Source of the DNA: Thermoguttaceae bacterium
GTDB taxonomy: Bacteria; Planctomycetota; Planctomycetia; Pirellulales; Thermoguttaceae
Assembly (NCBI GenBank): GCA_025060325.1
Contig: JANXBW010000001.1
Coordinates: 359,141 to 423,140 of the forward strand
Length of the DNA: 64,000 bases
Direction: 5' to 3'
The stretch's first letter is position 1, and every line of letters starts with the position of its first letter. Positions 36,964-46,852 of the stretch are shown here, piece after piece. Position numbers and translations under genes: made by a program. The notes beneath the pieces are model-generated. The model saw only the letters and a list, made by a program, of their open reading frames with translations. It made no database searches and was not told where the DNA came from.

Positions 36964-37356
36964 GCAAAGCGCAATTGGTCCGCGTGACTGCGAGGATGCG
37001 CTTCGCTGCGCGATCTAAGTGCTAAACCGTCGGCTGGGTCCCCTAGGCGGCTCGGCTTAATTTTGTAAGCGATCAAGGGAACATAGGCGGCCCGCGGCTG
37101 ACGGTACACTTAAGACCGGTTTTTACAGTTCTCAGGATTCCGCATAAACTCGGCTGAGCTGTTTCAAACCGATCCCTCTCAATGAAAGCAAAACCATTTG
37201 TCATTTTGCGCAACTATTTACGCCCACGACCAGGCTTTGAAAAGGCCAGGAGTAAGGGATCGGCTGCGACAGGTCAGAGCCTGGAGGCATCCACTCAGCA
37301 ACGATTCATAACGAAGTGTTGACGTGTATTCGACGAAGCCTGTGGTGATCCAATTT
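36964..37356. other. Intergenic region between two DUF1080 genes
   Basis: About 0.39 kb on the same strand. I see no gene and no clear terminator. The length suggests the second DUF1080 gene has its own promoter. Confidence 0.4.
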
Positions 37357-38070
37357 ATGTTGCGAATCCACGCGTTGGTGGCACCGTGCAGCGCATTCGT
37401 ACTTACGGCGCTGACAATAACGCCGCCGTTTGCGCTCGCGGCAGAGGAAAACCGCAGTTTGCCAACTCAAGCGACCGCGGCGGCAAAATGGCATGACCTG
37501 TTTAATAGGCGGGATCTAAGCGGGTGGGAAGTGGTCTCTGTTTACGAATATCGCGATCATGGCAGGATCGTTGTGGAAGAAGGCGGGCTCATCCTGGGTG
37601 AAGGTCAACCCGGCACGGCCATCCGCTGGAAGGGTGAATTCCCCCGGATGAACTATGAACTTGCTCTTGAGGCCCAAAAGACCGGCGGAAGCGACTTTTT
37701 CTGTGGACTTACCTTCCCGGTGGGCGAAAAACATTTGACCTTAATTGTGGGCGGCTGGGGCGGGTCAGTAGTTGGTCTTTCCATGGTAGACGGTGAGCCG
37801 GCCGCTGAAAACGAGACCTGCCGCTGGGTGTCCTTTGAGACCGGACGCTGGTACAAAATTGTGCTGCGGGTAAGCCCTTGTGCGATCGTGGTCTGGCTGG
37901 ACGGCGAAGAGCTTATCCGTTTTGATCCCCGCGGTCGGCGGCTATCGCTTCGATGGGAAAGCGAGCCTTGTGCCCCCCTTGGTCTGGCCACTTGGAAAAC
38001 GTCTGCCAAGTACCGCACTATCGCCTACCGGCTGTTGACAGAAGAGGAGCTACGCGGCTGTAAGCAATGA
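37357..38070 (+). CDS. Exported DUF1080 protein, copy 2
   Basis: A 237-residue paralogue of the preceding gene, with the same order of motifs: DLFNRRDLSGWEVVS, IRWKGEFPRMNYELALEAQK, DFFCGLTFPVG, LIVGGWGGSVVGLS, GRWYKIVLRVSPCAIVVWLD and a C-terminal RTIAYRLLTEEEL. The signal peptide is MLRIHALVAPCSAFVLTALT and onward to ALAA. A GTG at 37324 would add 11 residues and cannot be excluded; neither start has a good ribosome site. The stop overlaps the next start (ATGA), so it is cotranslated with the vWA gene. That coupling ties the DUF1080 proteins to the vWA/DUF4175 system. Confidence 0.85.
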   Translation: MLRIHALVAPCSAFVLTALTITPPFALAAEENRSLPTQATAAAKWHDLFNRRDLSGWEVVSVYEYRDHGRIVVEEGGLILGEGQPGTAIRWKGEFPRMNYELALEAQKTGGSDFFCGLTFPVGEKHLTLIVGGWGGSVVGLSMVDGEPAAENETCRWVSFETGRWYKIVLRVSPCAIVVWLDGEELIRFDPRGRRLSLRWESEPCAPLGLATWKTSAKYRTIAYRLLTEEELRGCKQ

Positions 38071-40271
38071 GGGGTTTTTCCGGGGTTGTTCTGGCCATGG
38101 GCTTCTTGCAGCCGTGGCTCCTTGCGTGGTTGGTGACGGCTGCCATCCCAGTAATAATCCACCTTTGGAGCCGACACCGATGCCGACAAGTCCCCTGGGC
38201 GGCGATGGACTTTTTGCTGGCGGCCCTGCAAGCGCGGCGACGGCGGATCCTCCTTGAAGAATGGTTCCTCCTCTTCCTTCGGATGTTGATTTTTGTGCTT
38301 GTTGCCCTAGCGGCAGCCCAGCCGTTTTTTGGGCGCACAGCGCCCCCGGGTGGCGCCGTTGAGCCCGTTCATCGGATTCTGCTTATTGACAGTTCTCTTT
38401 CCATGCAGGCCCGGCGGGACGGAGGCAGTTCCTTCGAAAAAGCTAAGGAATCACTGCGTGCACTTCTCCGCGAAGGCTACTCGAAGGACACCGTCAGCAT
38501 TGGCGTCTTTTCGTCAACAATCCGCTGGATTATCCGTGAGCCGATCGCGGCAAGCGCTAATCTTTCCGCCCAGCTTGCCGACGTTGTCCCGACCCACGGA
38601 GCCGCGGACATACCGGGCGTTCTTGCCCAGCTGACCAACTACCTTCGCGAGCTTGCTGACCGCGACACTCGACCGGCAAGGCGCGAAGTGTGGATCCTCA
38701 CAGACCTGCAAGCAGCTAGCTGGTGGCCGCCGGATTCGGAGCTTCAGCAGAAACTTCGAAACCAGCTGAGGTCACTCCTGGGAACGATCCCGGTGTATAT
38801 TGTTGACGTAGGGCCGAGCGATAGAGCAAACGTGGCCGTGGCAGCGGTAACAGTGAGTGTGTCGCCAGTCCTAGCCGGCGATACCGCTGAGATGGTCGTG
38901 CGGATAGCAGGCTTTGGCCTCCCCAGCCCTCGCTTGGTTCAAGTGAGTCTCCAACTCAACCAAGATACACTGGCTAAGCAAACCTTGACGGTGGGGCCGG
39001 ACAGCGAGGCGACCCTCCGCCTGCTGCACCGGTTTTTTAGCGAAGGGGACCACGTAATCGAGGCCCGACTCGTGGACAACACGGATGCTTTAGCGACCGA
39101 CGATCGGCTGAGAACAGTTGTGCACGTACACCCTGCCCTTCGTGTACTTTGTATCGACGGCCGGCCGCGAGGTGACCCGTTTGGGGGCCCGACGGGTTAC
39201 CTGGCCATGGCACTTAACCCCGGGGGACCATCTTCCCTTCGAGGCACAATCCTTGTGGACAAAAAGCCGGTAAGTTCACTGGGAGAATTTGAAACCCCTG
39301 CGCCGGACGTCATCGTGCTGTGCGATGTGGCGGAACTTTCCCCGGCCGAAGCAGAATTCCTTGGGCGGTTTGTGCGGCAGGGGGGAGGATTGATTCTATT
39401 CCTCGGGGAATCCACCCAAGCCGACTCTTACAATGCCCTAGTTCCCCAAGAGGACCAAAACGGCGAAAGCTTGATGCCCGCTCGGTTGGTTCGGCCGGTG
39501 ACGAATGATCCGCAATTTCGTTTAGATCCACTGGGCTATCGCCATCCACTTCTTGCTGCCTTTCGCGATTACGAGCGGGCAGGACTTGTGAATATTCCGG
39601 TCGAAAAATATTGGGCTTTGGAGGTCCTTCCCCAGCACGGCGGCGTTACAGCTCTTAGCCTGGGAAATGGATGGCCATTCATCGCGGAAAAGACTTTGGG
39701 GCTAGGCCGGGTGATTGTCGTGGCCAGTCCGCCCGATCCGGCGTGGACTTTGCTTCCCAAATGGCCAAGCTTCGTCCCTCTTGTGCACGAAATGGTTCGG
39801 TTTGCCACGAAAGGCAAGTTCCCCCCGCGAAGCACGGTGCTAGGAGCCTGCTTCGAAGCGTTCTTCCCTCCGGAAAAATCGGGAACAGTCTACCTGGTTC
39901 GGAGCCCGACTGGCCAGGAAGAAGCAGTGAGGATACAGGAAGAGTCCGGCTGGGCTACTCTACGCTTTTGTCCGCAAGAGACTGCCGGCATCTACCGCGT
40001 GGCCGATGCGGAAGGCAACGAACTTTTGTATGCGGCGCTTTCTCCACCCGAGGAATCAGACCTTCGGGCAATTACCCCCGAAGAATTCACCCAAGCGCTT
40101 GGTAATCCGCAAGGGCTTTACGTGTTGCCGGTAGGGGAAGCTCCGCGGAGTCCTCCCACTCTGGCGGGCCAAGCTCTGCATGACCTTTCTCAGCAATTGT
40201 TGTATATGCTTATTTGCCTTGTGGCACTTGAAAGCATCGTGGCCTACCGGTTAACCCGCAGAGGTTTATGA
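38067..40271 (+). CDS. BatA-type membrane protein with von Willebrand A domain
   Basis: A 734-residue inner-membrane protein. The N-terminus (MGFLQPWLLAWLVTAAIPVI then IHLWSRHR) is the BatA/aerotolerance N-terminal domain with its first helix, and a second helix lies at about 65-85. A vWA domain follows with the MIDAS motif DSSLS (108-112). A GATase1-like part (VRQGGGLILFLGES) sits in the middle, and one last helix lies near the C-terminus (LLYMLICLVALESIVAY). The usual BatA start would be the ATG at 38097; the ATG at 38067 is shown because it overlaps the preceding stop. The stop overlaps the next gene's start (ATGA at 40268-40271). It probably binds metal-dependent partners in the periplasm; the partners are unknown. 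Confidence 0.88.
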   Translation: MRGFSGVVLAMGFLQPWLLAWLVTAAIPVIIHLWSRHRCRQVPWAAMDFLLAALQARRRRILLEEWFLLFLRMLIFVLVALAAAQPFFGRTAPPGGAVEPVHRILLIDSSLSMQARRDGGSSFEKAKESLRALLREGYSKDTVSIGVFSSTIRWIIREPIAASANLSAQLADVVPTHGAADIPGVLAQLTNYLRELADRDTRPARREVWILTDLQAASWWPPDSELQQKLRNQLRSLLGTIPVYIVDVGPSDRANVAVAAVTVSVSPVLAGDTAEMVVRIAGFGLPSPRLVQVSLQLNQDTLAKQTLTVGPDSEATLRLLHRFFSEGDHVIEARLVDNTDALATDDRLRTVVHVHPALRVLCIDGRPRGDPFGGPTGYLAMALNPGGPSSLRGTILVDKKPVSSLGEFETPAPDVIVLCDVAELSPAEAEFLGRFVRQGGGLILFLGESTQADSYNALVPQEDQNGESLMPARLVRPVTNDPQFRLDPLGYRHPLLAAFRDYERAGLVNIPVEKYWALEVLPQHGGVTALSLGNGWPFIAEKTLGLGRVIVVASPPDPAWTLLPKWPSFVPLVHEMVRFATKGKFPPRSTVLGACFEAFFPPEKSGTVYLVRSPTGQEEAVRIQEESGWATLRFCPQETAGIYRVADAEGNELLYAALSPPEESDLRAITPEEFTQALGNPQGLYVLPVGEAPRSPPTLAGQALHDLSQQLLYMLICLVALESIVAYRLTRRGL

Positions 40272-42682
40272 AGCCGCCCTTGGCCGTCCTGTCAATCTGC
40301 GCGCTTGTAACCGCCCGGCCCTGGCCGGCGATGGCCGAAGCTTTTTTGACAGAAGGTGCCAGCTGGCAGCTTCAGGCGGATTGGGGCTGGTCGCTCGGAG
40401 CAACTTTGCTTGCCTTTCTCCTTTTAGAAGTTGTCGTTCTCGGGCTTTACTGGCGGCAGCAGTCAACAACTCCTCTCCTTTTGCGCTTAGGGCTTGCTCA
40501 ACTTCGGGTGCTTGCCTTCGCGGTGCTTTTTCTCATGCTCTCGCGGGCAAGCCTGGCCTTTTTCCGCGTGGGTTTACCTTATTTACCAATTCTTGTTGAC
40601 GATTCGTTAAGCATGACCGCGGCCGATACCTACGATCTTGCCACGGCGGATAGCCTGCGAAGAACACTAAATTTGGCCTCGGGAGAACCGATTTCGCGAT
40701 GGAGAATTGTCCAAGGCCTTTTCGGCCCTTCAGGAAAGGGTGTTTGGGAGCGGCTTGCGAAGCAGTACCGGATGAGGGCGCACTTGCTTGAGCGACCAAA
40801 CGAGGGTACCCCGCTTGAGGTAACTACTTTGCCGTGGTTACAAGATCATCAGCCGCAAACTCCTAGAACCGAATTGGGAAGCGCCATTCGCAGGCTCCTT
40901 GAGGCCTACGCCGGCAGTTCGCCTGCAGCGCTTGTGGTCGTCACCGACGGGATCAACACCGAAGGACCCGGACTTGCCGAGGCCGCCCGCTGGTCACGAA
41001 CGGCTAACGTCCCCTTGTTCTTCATCGCCTTAGGCCAGGAGGTCACCGCCCCGGATGCGGAACTTCGCGACCTAGCCGTCCAAGACCCGGTATTTGTCGG
41101 AGATTTAGCGATCTTCAACTGCACTTTAGAGGCAAAGCGCCTCAAGGGGCAGAAGCTTCAGGTAGCACTCAAAGAGGAAGGCCAGGCTCAGCCGCTGCAA
41201 ACTGTCGAGGTCGTGCCCAGCGACGACAACTTCCGGCAGCTTCTGACATTGACACACCGGCCCACTCAGGTCGGCATCCGCCGGTTTGTGGTGGAGCTTA
41301 CCCCCACGGTTGAGGAGAGCAACCAGGACAACAACCGCTTGGAACGGACCATCACGGTCACCGATGAAAAGATCCGCGTCCTCCTGGCTGCCAGTGGACC
41401 ATCATACGAATTTCGATTTCTCCGGAATCTTCTGGCCCGGGAGCGAACCGTGGAGCTTCGCACCCATCTCCAGGAGGCCGACCCAGGTCACAGCCAGCAG
41501 GATAGCCTGGCTTTGGAATCATTCCCGATACGCCGCGAGGAGCTAATGTGGTTTGATGTTGTCATCTTAATGGACATTAACCCAGCACTTCTCGGAAGGG
41601 TGGGGCTTGAAAGCTTGGCCGCCGCGGTTGATCCGCCGGACGCAACGGAAGAGACTACAGGCCTGAGTCTAATCGTCGTGGCCGGACCTCGGTTTTTACC
41701 TGGGGCGCTTGTCAAAACCCCCCTTGAAAAACTTCTTCCGGTTGACCTCGCCCCTGTCCTGGCACCCGTTGGTCAGAGCGGCATCAGCGGAGCATTCCGA
41801 CCAAGGCCCACGCCAGCTGGTCTTGGATTTCCCGGCCTTCAGCTTGCCGACTGGCCGACGGAAAGCCAAGCAGTGTGGGAGCACCTCCCGCCCCTTTATT
41901 GGCACGCCGTACTGGGACCGGCCAAGGCCGGGGCGCGGGTGCTCTTAGAACATCCAGACCTCCTGGGACCAGATAACCGCCCGGTGCCGCTAGTGGCCTT
42001 CCAATACTTCGGTAAAGGTGCCGTGCTAATCCACGGGTTTGACGAGACGTGGCGGTGGCGGTGGCGGGTTGGTGATGTTTTCTTCGGGCGATATTGGCTG
42101 CAGACCCTTCGGTTTTTAGCACGCGGCAAGCTTGGGGCTCGCGACAAGCGCCCTATCCTTTCGACCAACAAGCGCGAGTACCAGTTCGGCGAGCCGGTTT
42201 CACTCCGCCTTGTTTTCCCGGAAGGTCTTCGACCTCCTGCCGGCGACACGGTTACGCTCCTGGTTCGCTTCGGGGAAGGCAAACCACAGCCCGTTACGCT
42301 TTCGCGAAGCGCCGCTGCAAATGGAATTTTCGAGGGCACATTATCCCGACCCCCGGTGGGAACCCATCGGATCTGGTACCCTGATCCCACACGGCCTGGG
42401 CAAGATGTAACGGCTGATTTTCGCATCCTCCCGCCCACCGGCGAATTCTCCCGCCTCGAAACTGACATCCAAGCTATGCGTCAGGCGGCGGAAATGACCG
42501 GCGGGCTTGTCCTGCGTCCTTGGGAGATATCGCGGCTTCCGGAGCTTCTCCCGCGCGGACAATCCTTGCCGCTGGAAGCTCTGCCGCCTTGGCCGCTGTG
42601 GAACTCCTGGCCGATCCTCCTCCTTTTTGTCATTCTCCTATCCGTCGAATGGATTCTGCGCAAAACTGCCGGTATGGCGTAG
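40268..42682 (+). CDS. Second von Willebrand A membrane protein with GATase-like region
   Basis: An 804-residue membrane protein cotranslated with the preceding BatA-type protein (ATGA overlap). Helices lie at about 42-62 and 78-100, and one at the C-terminus (ILLLFVILLSVEWIL). The vWA domain opens with ILVDDSLSM (MIDAS DDSLS at about 111-115). An Ig-like segment (LKGQKLQVALKEEGQ) and a GATase1-like region (VILMDINPALL, LIVVAGPRFLPG) follow, then further beta-rich domains. This arrangement repeats that of its upstream neighbour at low similarity, suggesting ancient duplication or a paired heterocomplex. Cysteines for a true amidotransferase are not evident in the GATase-like region, so it is probably structural. 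Confidence 0.85.
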   Translation: MKPPLAVLSICALVTARPWPAMAEAFLTEGASWQLQADWGWSLGATLLAFLLLEVVVLGLYWRQQSTTPLLLRLGLAQLRVLAFAVLFLMLSRASLAFFRVGLPYLPILVDDSLSMTAADTYDLATADSLRRTLNLASGEPISRWRIVQGLFGPSGKGVWERLAKQYRMRAHLLERPNEGTPLEVTTLPWLQDHQPQTPRTELGSAIRRLLEAYAGSSPAALVVVTDGINTEGPGLAEAARWSRTANVPLFFIALGQEVTAPDAELRDLAVQDPVFVGDLAIFNCTLEAKRLKGQKLQVALKEEGQAQPLQTVEVVPSDDNFRQLLTLTHRPTQVGIRRFVVELTPTVEESNQDNNRLERTITVTDEKIRVLLAASGPSYEFRFLRNLLARERTVELRTHLQEADPGHSQQDSLALESFPIRREELMWFDVVILMDINPALLGRVGLESLAAAVDPPDATEETTGLSLIVVAGPRFLPGALVKTPLEKLLPVDLAPVLAPVGQSGISGAFRPRPTPAGLGFPGLQLADWPTESQAVWEHLPPLYWHAVLGPAKAGARVLLEHPDLLGPDNRPVPLVAFQYFGKGAVLIHGFDETWRWRWRVGDVFFGRYWLQTLRFLARGKLGARDKRPILSTNKREYQFGEPVSLRLVFPEGLRPPAGDTVTLLVRFGEGKPQPVTLSRSAAANGIFEGTLSRPPVGTHRIWYPDPTRPGQDVTADFRILPPTGEFSRLETDIQAMRQAAEMTGGLVLRPWEISRLPELLPRGQSLPLEALPPWPLWNSWPILLLFVILLSVEWILRKTAGMA

Positions 42683-43006
42683 AATCAACCGGATAGGAGG
42701 GTGCTCGGCTTTGCCGCCTCCAAGGGGTGATTCGGCCCTGCGGGTTGACAGATTAACGGAGTCCGCGTCGCTCCCAGTCGATTCCACCGGTTCAAAGCGC
42801 GCGGCGGAACCGACTGCTGATCAAGGACCTTCGCGACAAGTCAACGGTAGGTCTCTTATAAAGGGCCGGCTTAATCTCCCCAAAAGTTCGGTCTTTGCTG
42901 GCCGGGGTAGCGATCAAGCCCGCCAAAGTGCCTGGTCCGAAAGGATTGTTAACAACAACGTTAAACCATAAATGGTCGAATTGGGGAACTCCCACGGGAG
43001 GTCGGC
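42683..43006. other. Intergenic region within the envelope cluster
   Basis: About 0.32 kb, same strand on both sides. A TTGACA at 42745 has no acceptable -10 box 17 bases later, so no promoter is called. Nothing else is visible. Confidence 0.4.
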
Positions 43007-46000
43007 GTGGTTTTTACTCGCCTCTGGTCCACAGATGTGCTCCGCCACGTAGCAAGAATGCAACGCGGGCAAGCCTCTGACTTGCTCGGCTTGCCGGTGC
43101 ATCCGCTTTTTTCGGAGTTCGTTCGGCTCCGTCGGCAAGCGCTCTGGTTACTCGTCGGAACACGACTGCTGTTGATCGTGGGCGTAGCCATTGGTCTTGG
43201 GTTATTGCTTGGATCCCTAGACTATGTGCTCCGCCTCGACGATCGGCTGGTGCGCGCTCTGCTGCTGGCAGGGTGGGTGGCTACTTTCGTAGCGCTTGCC
43301 ATTCAATTGGTTATTCGTCCACTTGTGGTGGGGGCCGACACAGTCCACTTCGCTCGCGAGCTAGAAAAGATCTTCCCCCGTCTTTCTGACAGGCTAGCGG
43401 CGGCAATTGATTTCCTGCATCGGGGCGAAGATTCACCAGCCGCGGGTTCCTTGGCTTTGCGACGGGCGGTGGTGGAAAGCGCCTGGCAGCACCTCCAGTC
43501 GACACAGTGGCCCAGCAAATTGCGAAGAGACCTTTGGTGGCGAAGTTCGGCATGTGTTCTTATACCCGCTTTTGTGCTTATGTTATTGACCCTCGGGTGG
43601 CCACAGCTTGTCAGTGTGGGCATTCTCCGCCTGTTTACACCGTGGCAGCAGGTGGGCTGGCCGCAACGGTTTCACCTTGTGGTTTTGCACCCGGTGCGGG
43701 AGGTCGCTCGCGGCGGCGACTTCGAAGTGGCTATCGTGGACCGGGACGGTAAACGGCTGCCTTCCGGCGGCAAGGCTTGGTTTCGGTTTCAAACAAGCGA
43801 TGGTCAAACTGTAAGCGAGGTAGTGCCGCTTGTTTACATGGATCCCCAAACGGCTCGCCGGCGCTTTTCCGGAGAAGACGAGCGTCGGTTGGCAAACGGC
43901 GTGTGGATTGTTCGGCGCCAAAGCGTGGACCGGGCTTTTTGGTTTCGCGTCGAGGTGGGCGACGACCGATCGATGGACTGGATATTTGTGGATGTTACTT
44001 TAGCCCCGTCTGTCCAGGGTTTATCGGCGGAAATTTTTCCGCCCCCGTACACCGGCTGGCAGCCGGCTCGCAGCACCGGGCCATTTGCAGCCCTGGCGGG
44101 CAGTCGAATCGTCATTTCCGGCCAGTCAACAAAGCCCTTGTCGGCGGTTACCCTTCACTTGGGGACCGAGGGAGCGTTCCCAGGAAGCGTGGAGGGACTA
44201 ACCCAATTTAAGGCAGAATTCACCGCCGAGCGCTCGGCAAGCTTTTGGTTGGAACTGATTGATCGTTCTGGGCTTGTCGGCGGCAGGGAGGATCGCTGGC
44301 AATTGAAGGTTTTTCCGGACAACCCACCCACGATCCTGTGGCGGGAAGGTCGAACGCTTGTGCGGGCCACTCCTCGGGGCAAGGTAGTTGTCAGCGGTGA
44401 AGCAAGGGACGATCTTGGCCTGCGTCGCGTGGACTTAAGCATGCAAAAGGGGGACGAGCGAGTGCTTTCTGCTACTGTTTACGAAGGCCCCCCTTTCCCC
44501 GCGGCCCCAGGCGAGGATTTTGTTGAAAAAGGCCCGCTGGGAGAGCGCCGGGCTTTCCTACACGAGTTGAGCCTGGCGCCACTTTCACTTCAGCCGGGCC
44601 AACAGCTTACGGTAATAGCTAAAGGGGAAGACCATCGAGGGCAAGTAGGCGAAAGTGAGCCGCTTGTTATCCAAATCCTCTCACCAGAAGAACTACTAGA
44701 CAACACACTTAGCCAACATCAAGCCATCTTGGCCGAGTTGCGCCGGGCACTTGAGGTACAGCGTTCCGCTTACAAATTCGCCAAAGATGTGGCCCAATCG
44801 CTGGAAAACACCTCCGCCCTGCCTCCAAAGGCTGCTTCCGGTCTAGAAGGAGCATTGTGGACCCAGCGGGAGGTTGCACGCATCCTGGCGGGTTCTTCCG
44901 AATCGGTGCTTCGCCGCGTTGACGATCTCGTGGTCAACCTAACTGAAAACCAACTGGAGCAAGTTAGTGTCTTTGCGCAGCTTGCTGAGCTGCAGAAAAA
45001 GCTTCACATGCTAGCTCAAGGTCCTCTACCGGCCAGCGAGCAGGGACTTCTTGCCGCCCTGCGAAACTTAACCTGGTTCCGCGAAGAGAACCAGCCCGAA
45101 GAATTAGCCCGCCAAAAAGCGGAAACTGCTGCAAAGGAACTGCAAGGGGCCCTCGGCTATCAACAGGAAGCCATCAACATCCTCTCACAAATTGTGGCCG
45201 ACATGGAAAGCGACGATCAGCTGCGCCGGCTGACACAGGAGCTTTCCGGCCTAATTGATAAACAGCGGGAAATCCGCGAGCAAACCCAGGTACAAGCGCG
45301 ACGAACAACTGGCAGGTCCTTAGAACAGCTAACCCCGGAGGAACGATCTGCCCTTCAGGCTCTCGCCGCAAAGCAACGGCAACTGGGCGAGGATTTTGGC
45401 CGATTTAGCCACTCGCTGCGCCAGTGGTCAGAAAACTTATCGCAAGAGCAAACTTCTGCCTTGGCCCAAGCTGGTAAATTAGCCGCCGAAAAATCCGCTC
45501 AACTCGAAAGCCAAGGACTTTTGCCAAAGACCGTACACGATATCGCGGAAAATCGCTTGGGACAAGCACTTGGTCAACAAGAGCAAATCCTTCAAGGGCT
45601 GGAGGAACTCTCAAAAATTCTGGGTAAGGACTGGCGTGACGAGGATGCGCAGGTAGCCAACTCGGGTGAAAGCTTCTCGGAAGCCTTGGCCGAGTTGACC
45701 CGTCGACAATCAGAGGTGCGAAGCCAATTCGCCGAGGCAGCGGCTTTGGGTGAACAGGCGTGGCAAAAAATGCTTTCTCAAGCAACGCAACTTCAGGAGG
45801 AGGTGCTCAAGGAAGCAAGGAAAGTTCGGCAGAACATAGAGGGCGCCGCTCAACAGGACGTAAATGAAACTCTGCGTGCGGCAGAAAATTCCATGGAGGC
45901 AGCAATTGCCGAAGGCCGCAAGGGCCAGGCCCAGGCAGCCCTTACCCAGGCCGCGACCGCAGAAAAGCTCCTCGCCCAACTTGCTGACAAAACCCGCACC

Positions 46001-46729
46001 GACAACCCAGAGAAAACTTTGGCCAAAGCAGTCGAGACCCTGACCCAGCTTGTTCAGCACCTAGTGGCCATCCACATGGCTCAGGAGGGGTTGGCCAACA
46101 GGACTATTGCTATTCATCAACGCTTGGGCTCTTCGGGAAGCGCTGGGCGAAGCGAAAGACGGCAGATCCTCGAGTTAGCCGAGGGCCAAGCGGATCTTGC
46201 CCGGCAGGTAAGCTCCCTGCCGCTACCCCCTGAGGCTGCTTTGTTACGAAGGACCGTGGAAGATGTCAAACGGAACATGGAAGCTGCCGAACAATTTCTC
46301 AGAAACTGGGAAGTCGGGGAGCGCCCACAAAAGTCGCAGCGGCGGGCCTTGACGCTTCTTGCCCAACTTATAGTGTCTTTGACCCCACCCGAGGAAGAAC
46401 AAGGTCCACAAGACCACGCTCCCGACTCCCAAGCTATTCCGCCCGAGGCACAGCCGCAAGCCTCGCCGGAAGAACCTCCACTCAACCCATATTTTTTGAC
46501 CGAGCTTCGGCTCTTGCGAAATCTCCAAGCAAATGTTCACGAGGAAACAAAGGCTTTGGCGGAGCAATTTGGGCAGGCGACTGAGTGGCCTGAGGAAGTC
46601 CATAATCGGGCGGCATTTCTGGAGCAAGAACAAGAGCGCTTGGCCCAACTTTTGATTGAGCTACTGAAATCGGCCGCCGGACCAGCACCCCAACTTCCGC
46701 CTCAAGAGCAAGAGCAAAGTAGTCCCTAA
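43007..46729 (+). CDS. DUF4175-like membrane protein with long coiled coil
   Basis: A 1240-residue protein. The N-terminus has helices at about 46-70 and 82-108 and another at about 180-202; LDYVLRLDDRLVRALL and ARELEKIFPRLSDRLAAAID match the DUF4175 pattern. A periplasmic beta-rich half (about 210-560) contains Ig-like repeats (EVARGGDFEVAIVDRDGKRL, GKVVVSGEARDDLGLRRVDL). From about 565 to 1080 it is almost continuously coiled coil, rich in Gln, Glu, Ala and Leu. The C-terminus is Pro/Gln/Glu-rich. The GTG at 43007 has GGGAGG 5 bases upstream. It likely spans the envelope and may be a scaffold or tether for the vWA proteins; that role is inference. The small secreted protein gene follows. 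Confidence 0.85.
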   Translation: MVFTRLWSTDVLRHVARMQRGQASDLLGLPVHPLFSEFVRLRRQALWLLVGTRLLLIVGVAIGLGLLLGSLDYVLRLDDRLVRALLLAGWVATFVALAIQLVIRPLVVGADTVHFARELEKIFPRLSDRLAAAIDFLHRGEDSPAAGSLALRRAVVESAWQHLQSTQWPSKLRRDLWWRSSACVLIPAFVLMLLTLGWPQLVSVGILRLFTPWQQVGWPQRFHLVVLHPVREVARGGDFEVAIVDRDGKRLPSGGKAWFRFQTSDGQTVSEVVPLVYMDPQTARRRFSGEDERRLANGVWIVRRQSVDRAFWFRVEVGDDRSMDWIFVDVTLAPSVQGLSAEIFPPPYTGWQPARSTGPFAALAGSRIVISGQSTKPLSAVTLHLGTEGAFPGSVEGLTQFKAEFTAERSASFWLELIDRSGLVGGREDRWQLKVFPDNPPTILWREGRTLVRATPRGKVVVSGEARDDLGLRRVDLSMQKGDERVLSATVYEGPPFPAAPGEDFVEKGPLGERRAFLHELSLAPLSLQPGQQLTVIAKGEDHRGQVGESEPLVIQILSPEELLDNTLSQHQAILAELRRALEVQRSAYKFAKDVAQSLENTSALPPKAASGLEGALWTQREVARILAGSSESVLRRVDDLVVNLTENQLEQVSVFAQLAELQKKLHMLAQGPLPASEQGLLAALRNLTWFREENQPEELARQKAETAAKELQGALGYQQEAINILSQIVADMESDDQLRRLTQELSGLIDKQREIREQTQVQARRTTGRSLEQLTPEERSALQALAAKQRQLGEDFGRFSHSLRQWSENLSQEQTSALAQAGKLAAEKSAQLESQGLLPKTVHDIAENRLGQALGQQEQILQGLEELSKILGKDWRDEDAQVANSGESFSEALAELTRRQSEVRSQFAEAAALGEQAWQKMLSQATQLQEEVLKEARKVRQNIEGAAQQDVNETLRAAENSMEAAIAEGRKGQAQAALTQAATAEKLLAQLADKTRTDNPEKTLAKAVETLTQLVQHLVAIHMAQEGLANRTIAIHQRLGSSGSAGRSERRQILELAEGQADLARQVSSLPLPPEAALLRRTVEDVKRNMEAAEQFLRNWEVGERPQKSQRRALTLLAQLIVSLTPPEEEQGPQDHAPDSQAIPPEAQPQASPEEPPLNPYFLTELRLLRNLQANVHEETKALAEQFGQATEWPEEVHNRAAFLEQEQERLAQLLIELLKSAAGPAPQLPPQEQEQSSP

Positions 46730-46852
46730 CCGTGAAGGAAGCCGGACCGCAAAATCCCTGGTTTTGGCCATTGTGGACGATGCGGGATTATTCCACTTGT
46801 AAGGCACGCATCACCTGCCTTAATAAGGGTGCAAACTGGAGGCTCATTTGCC

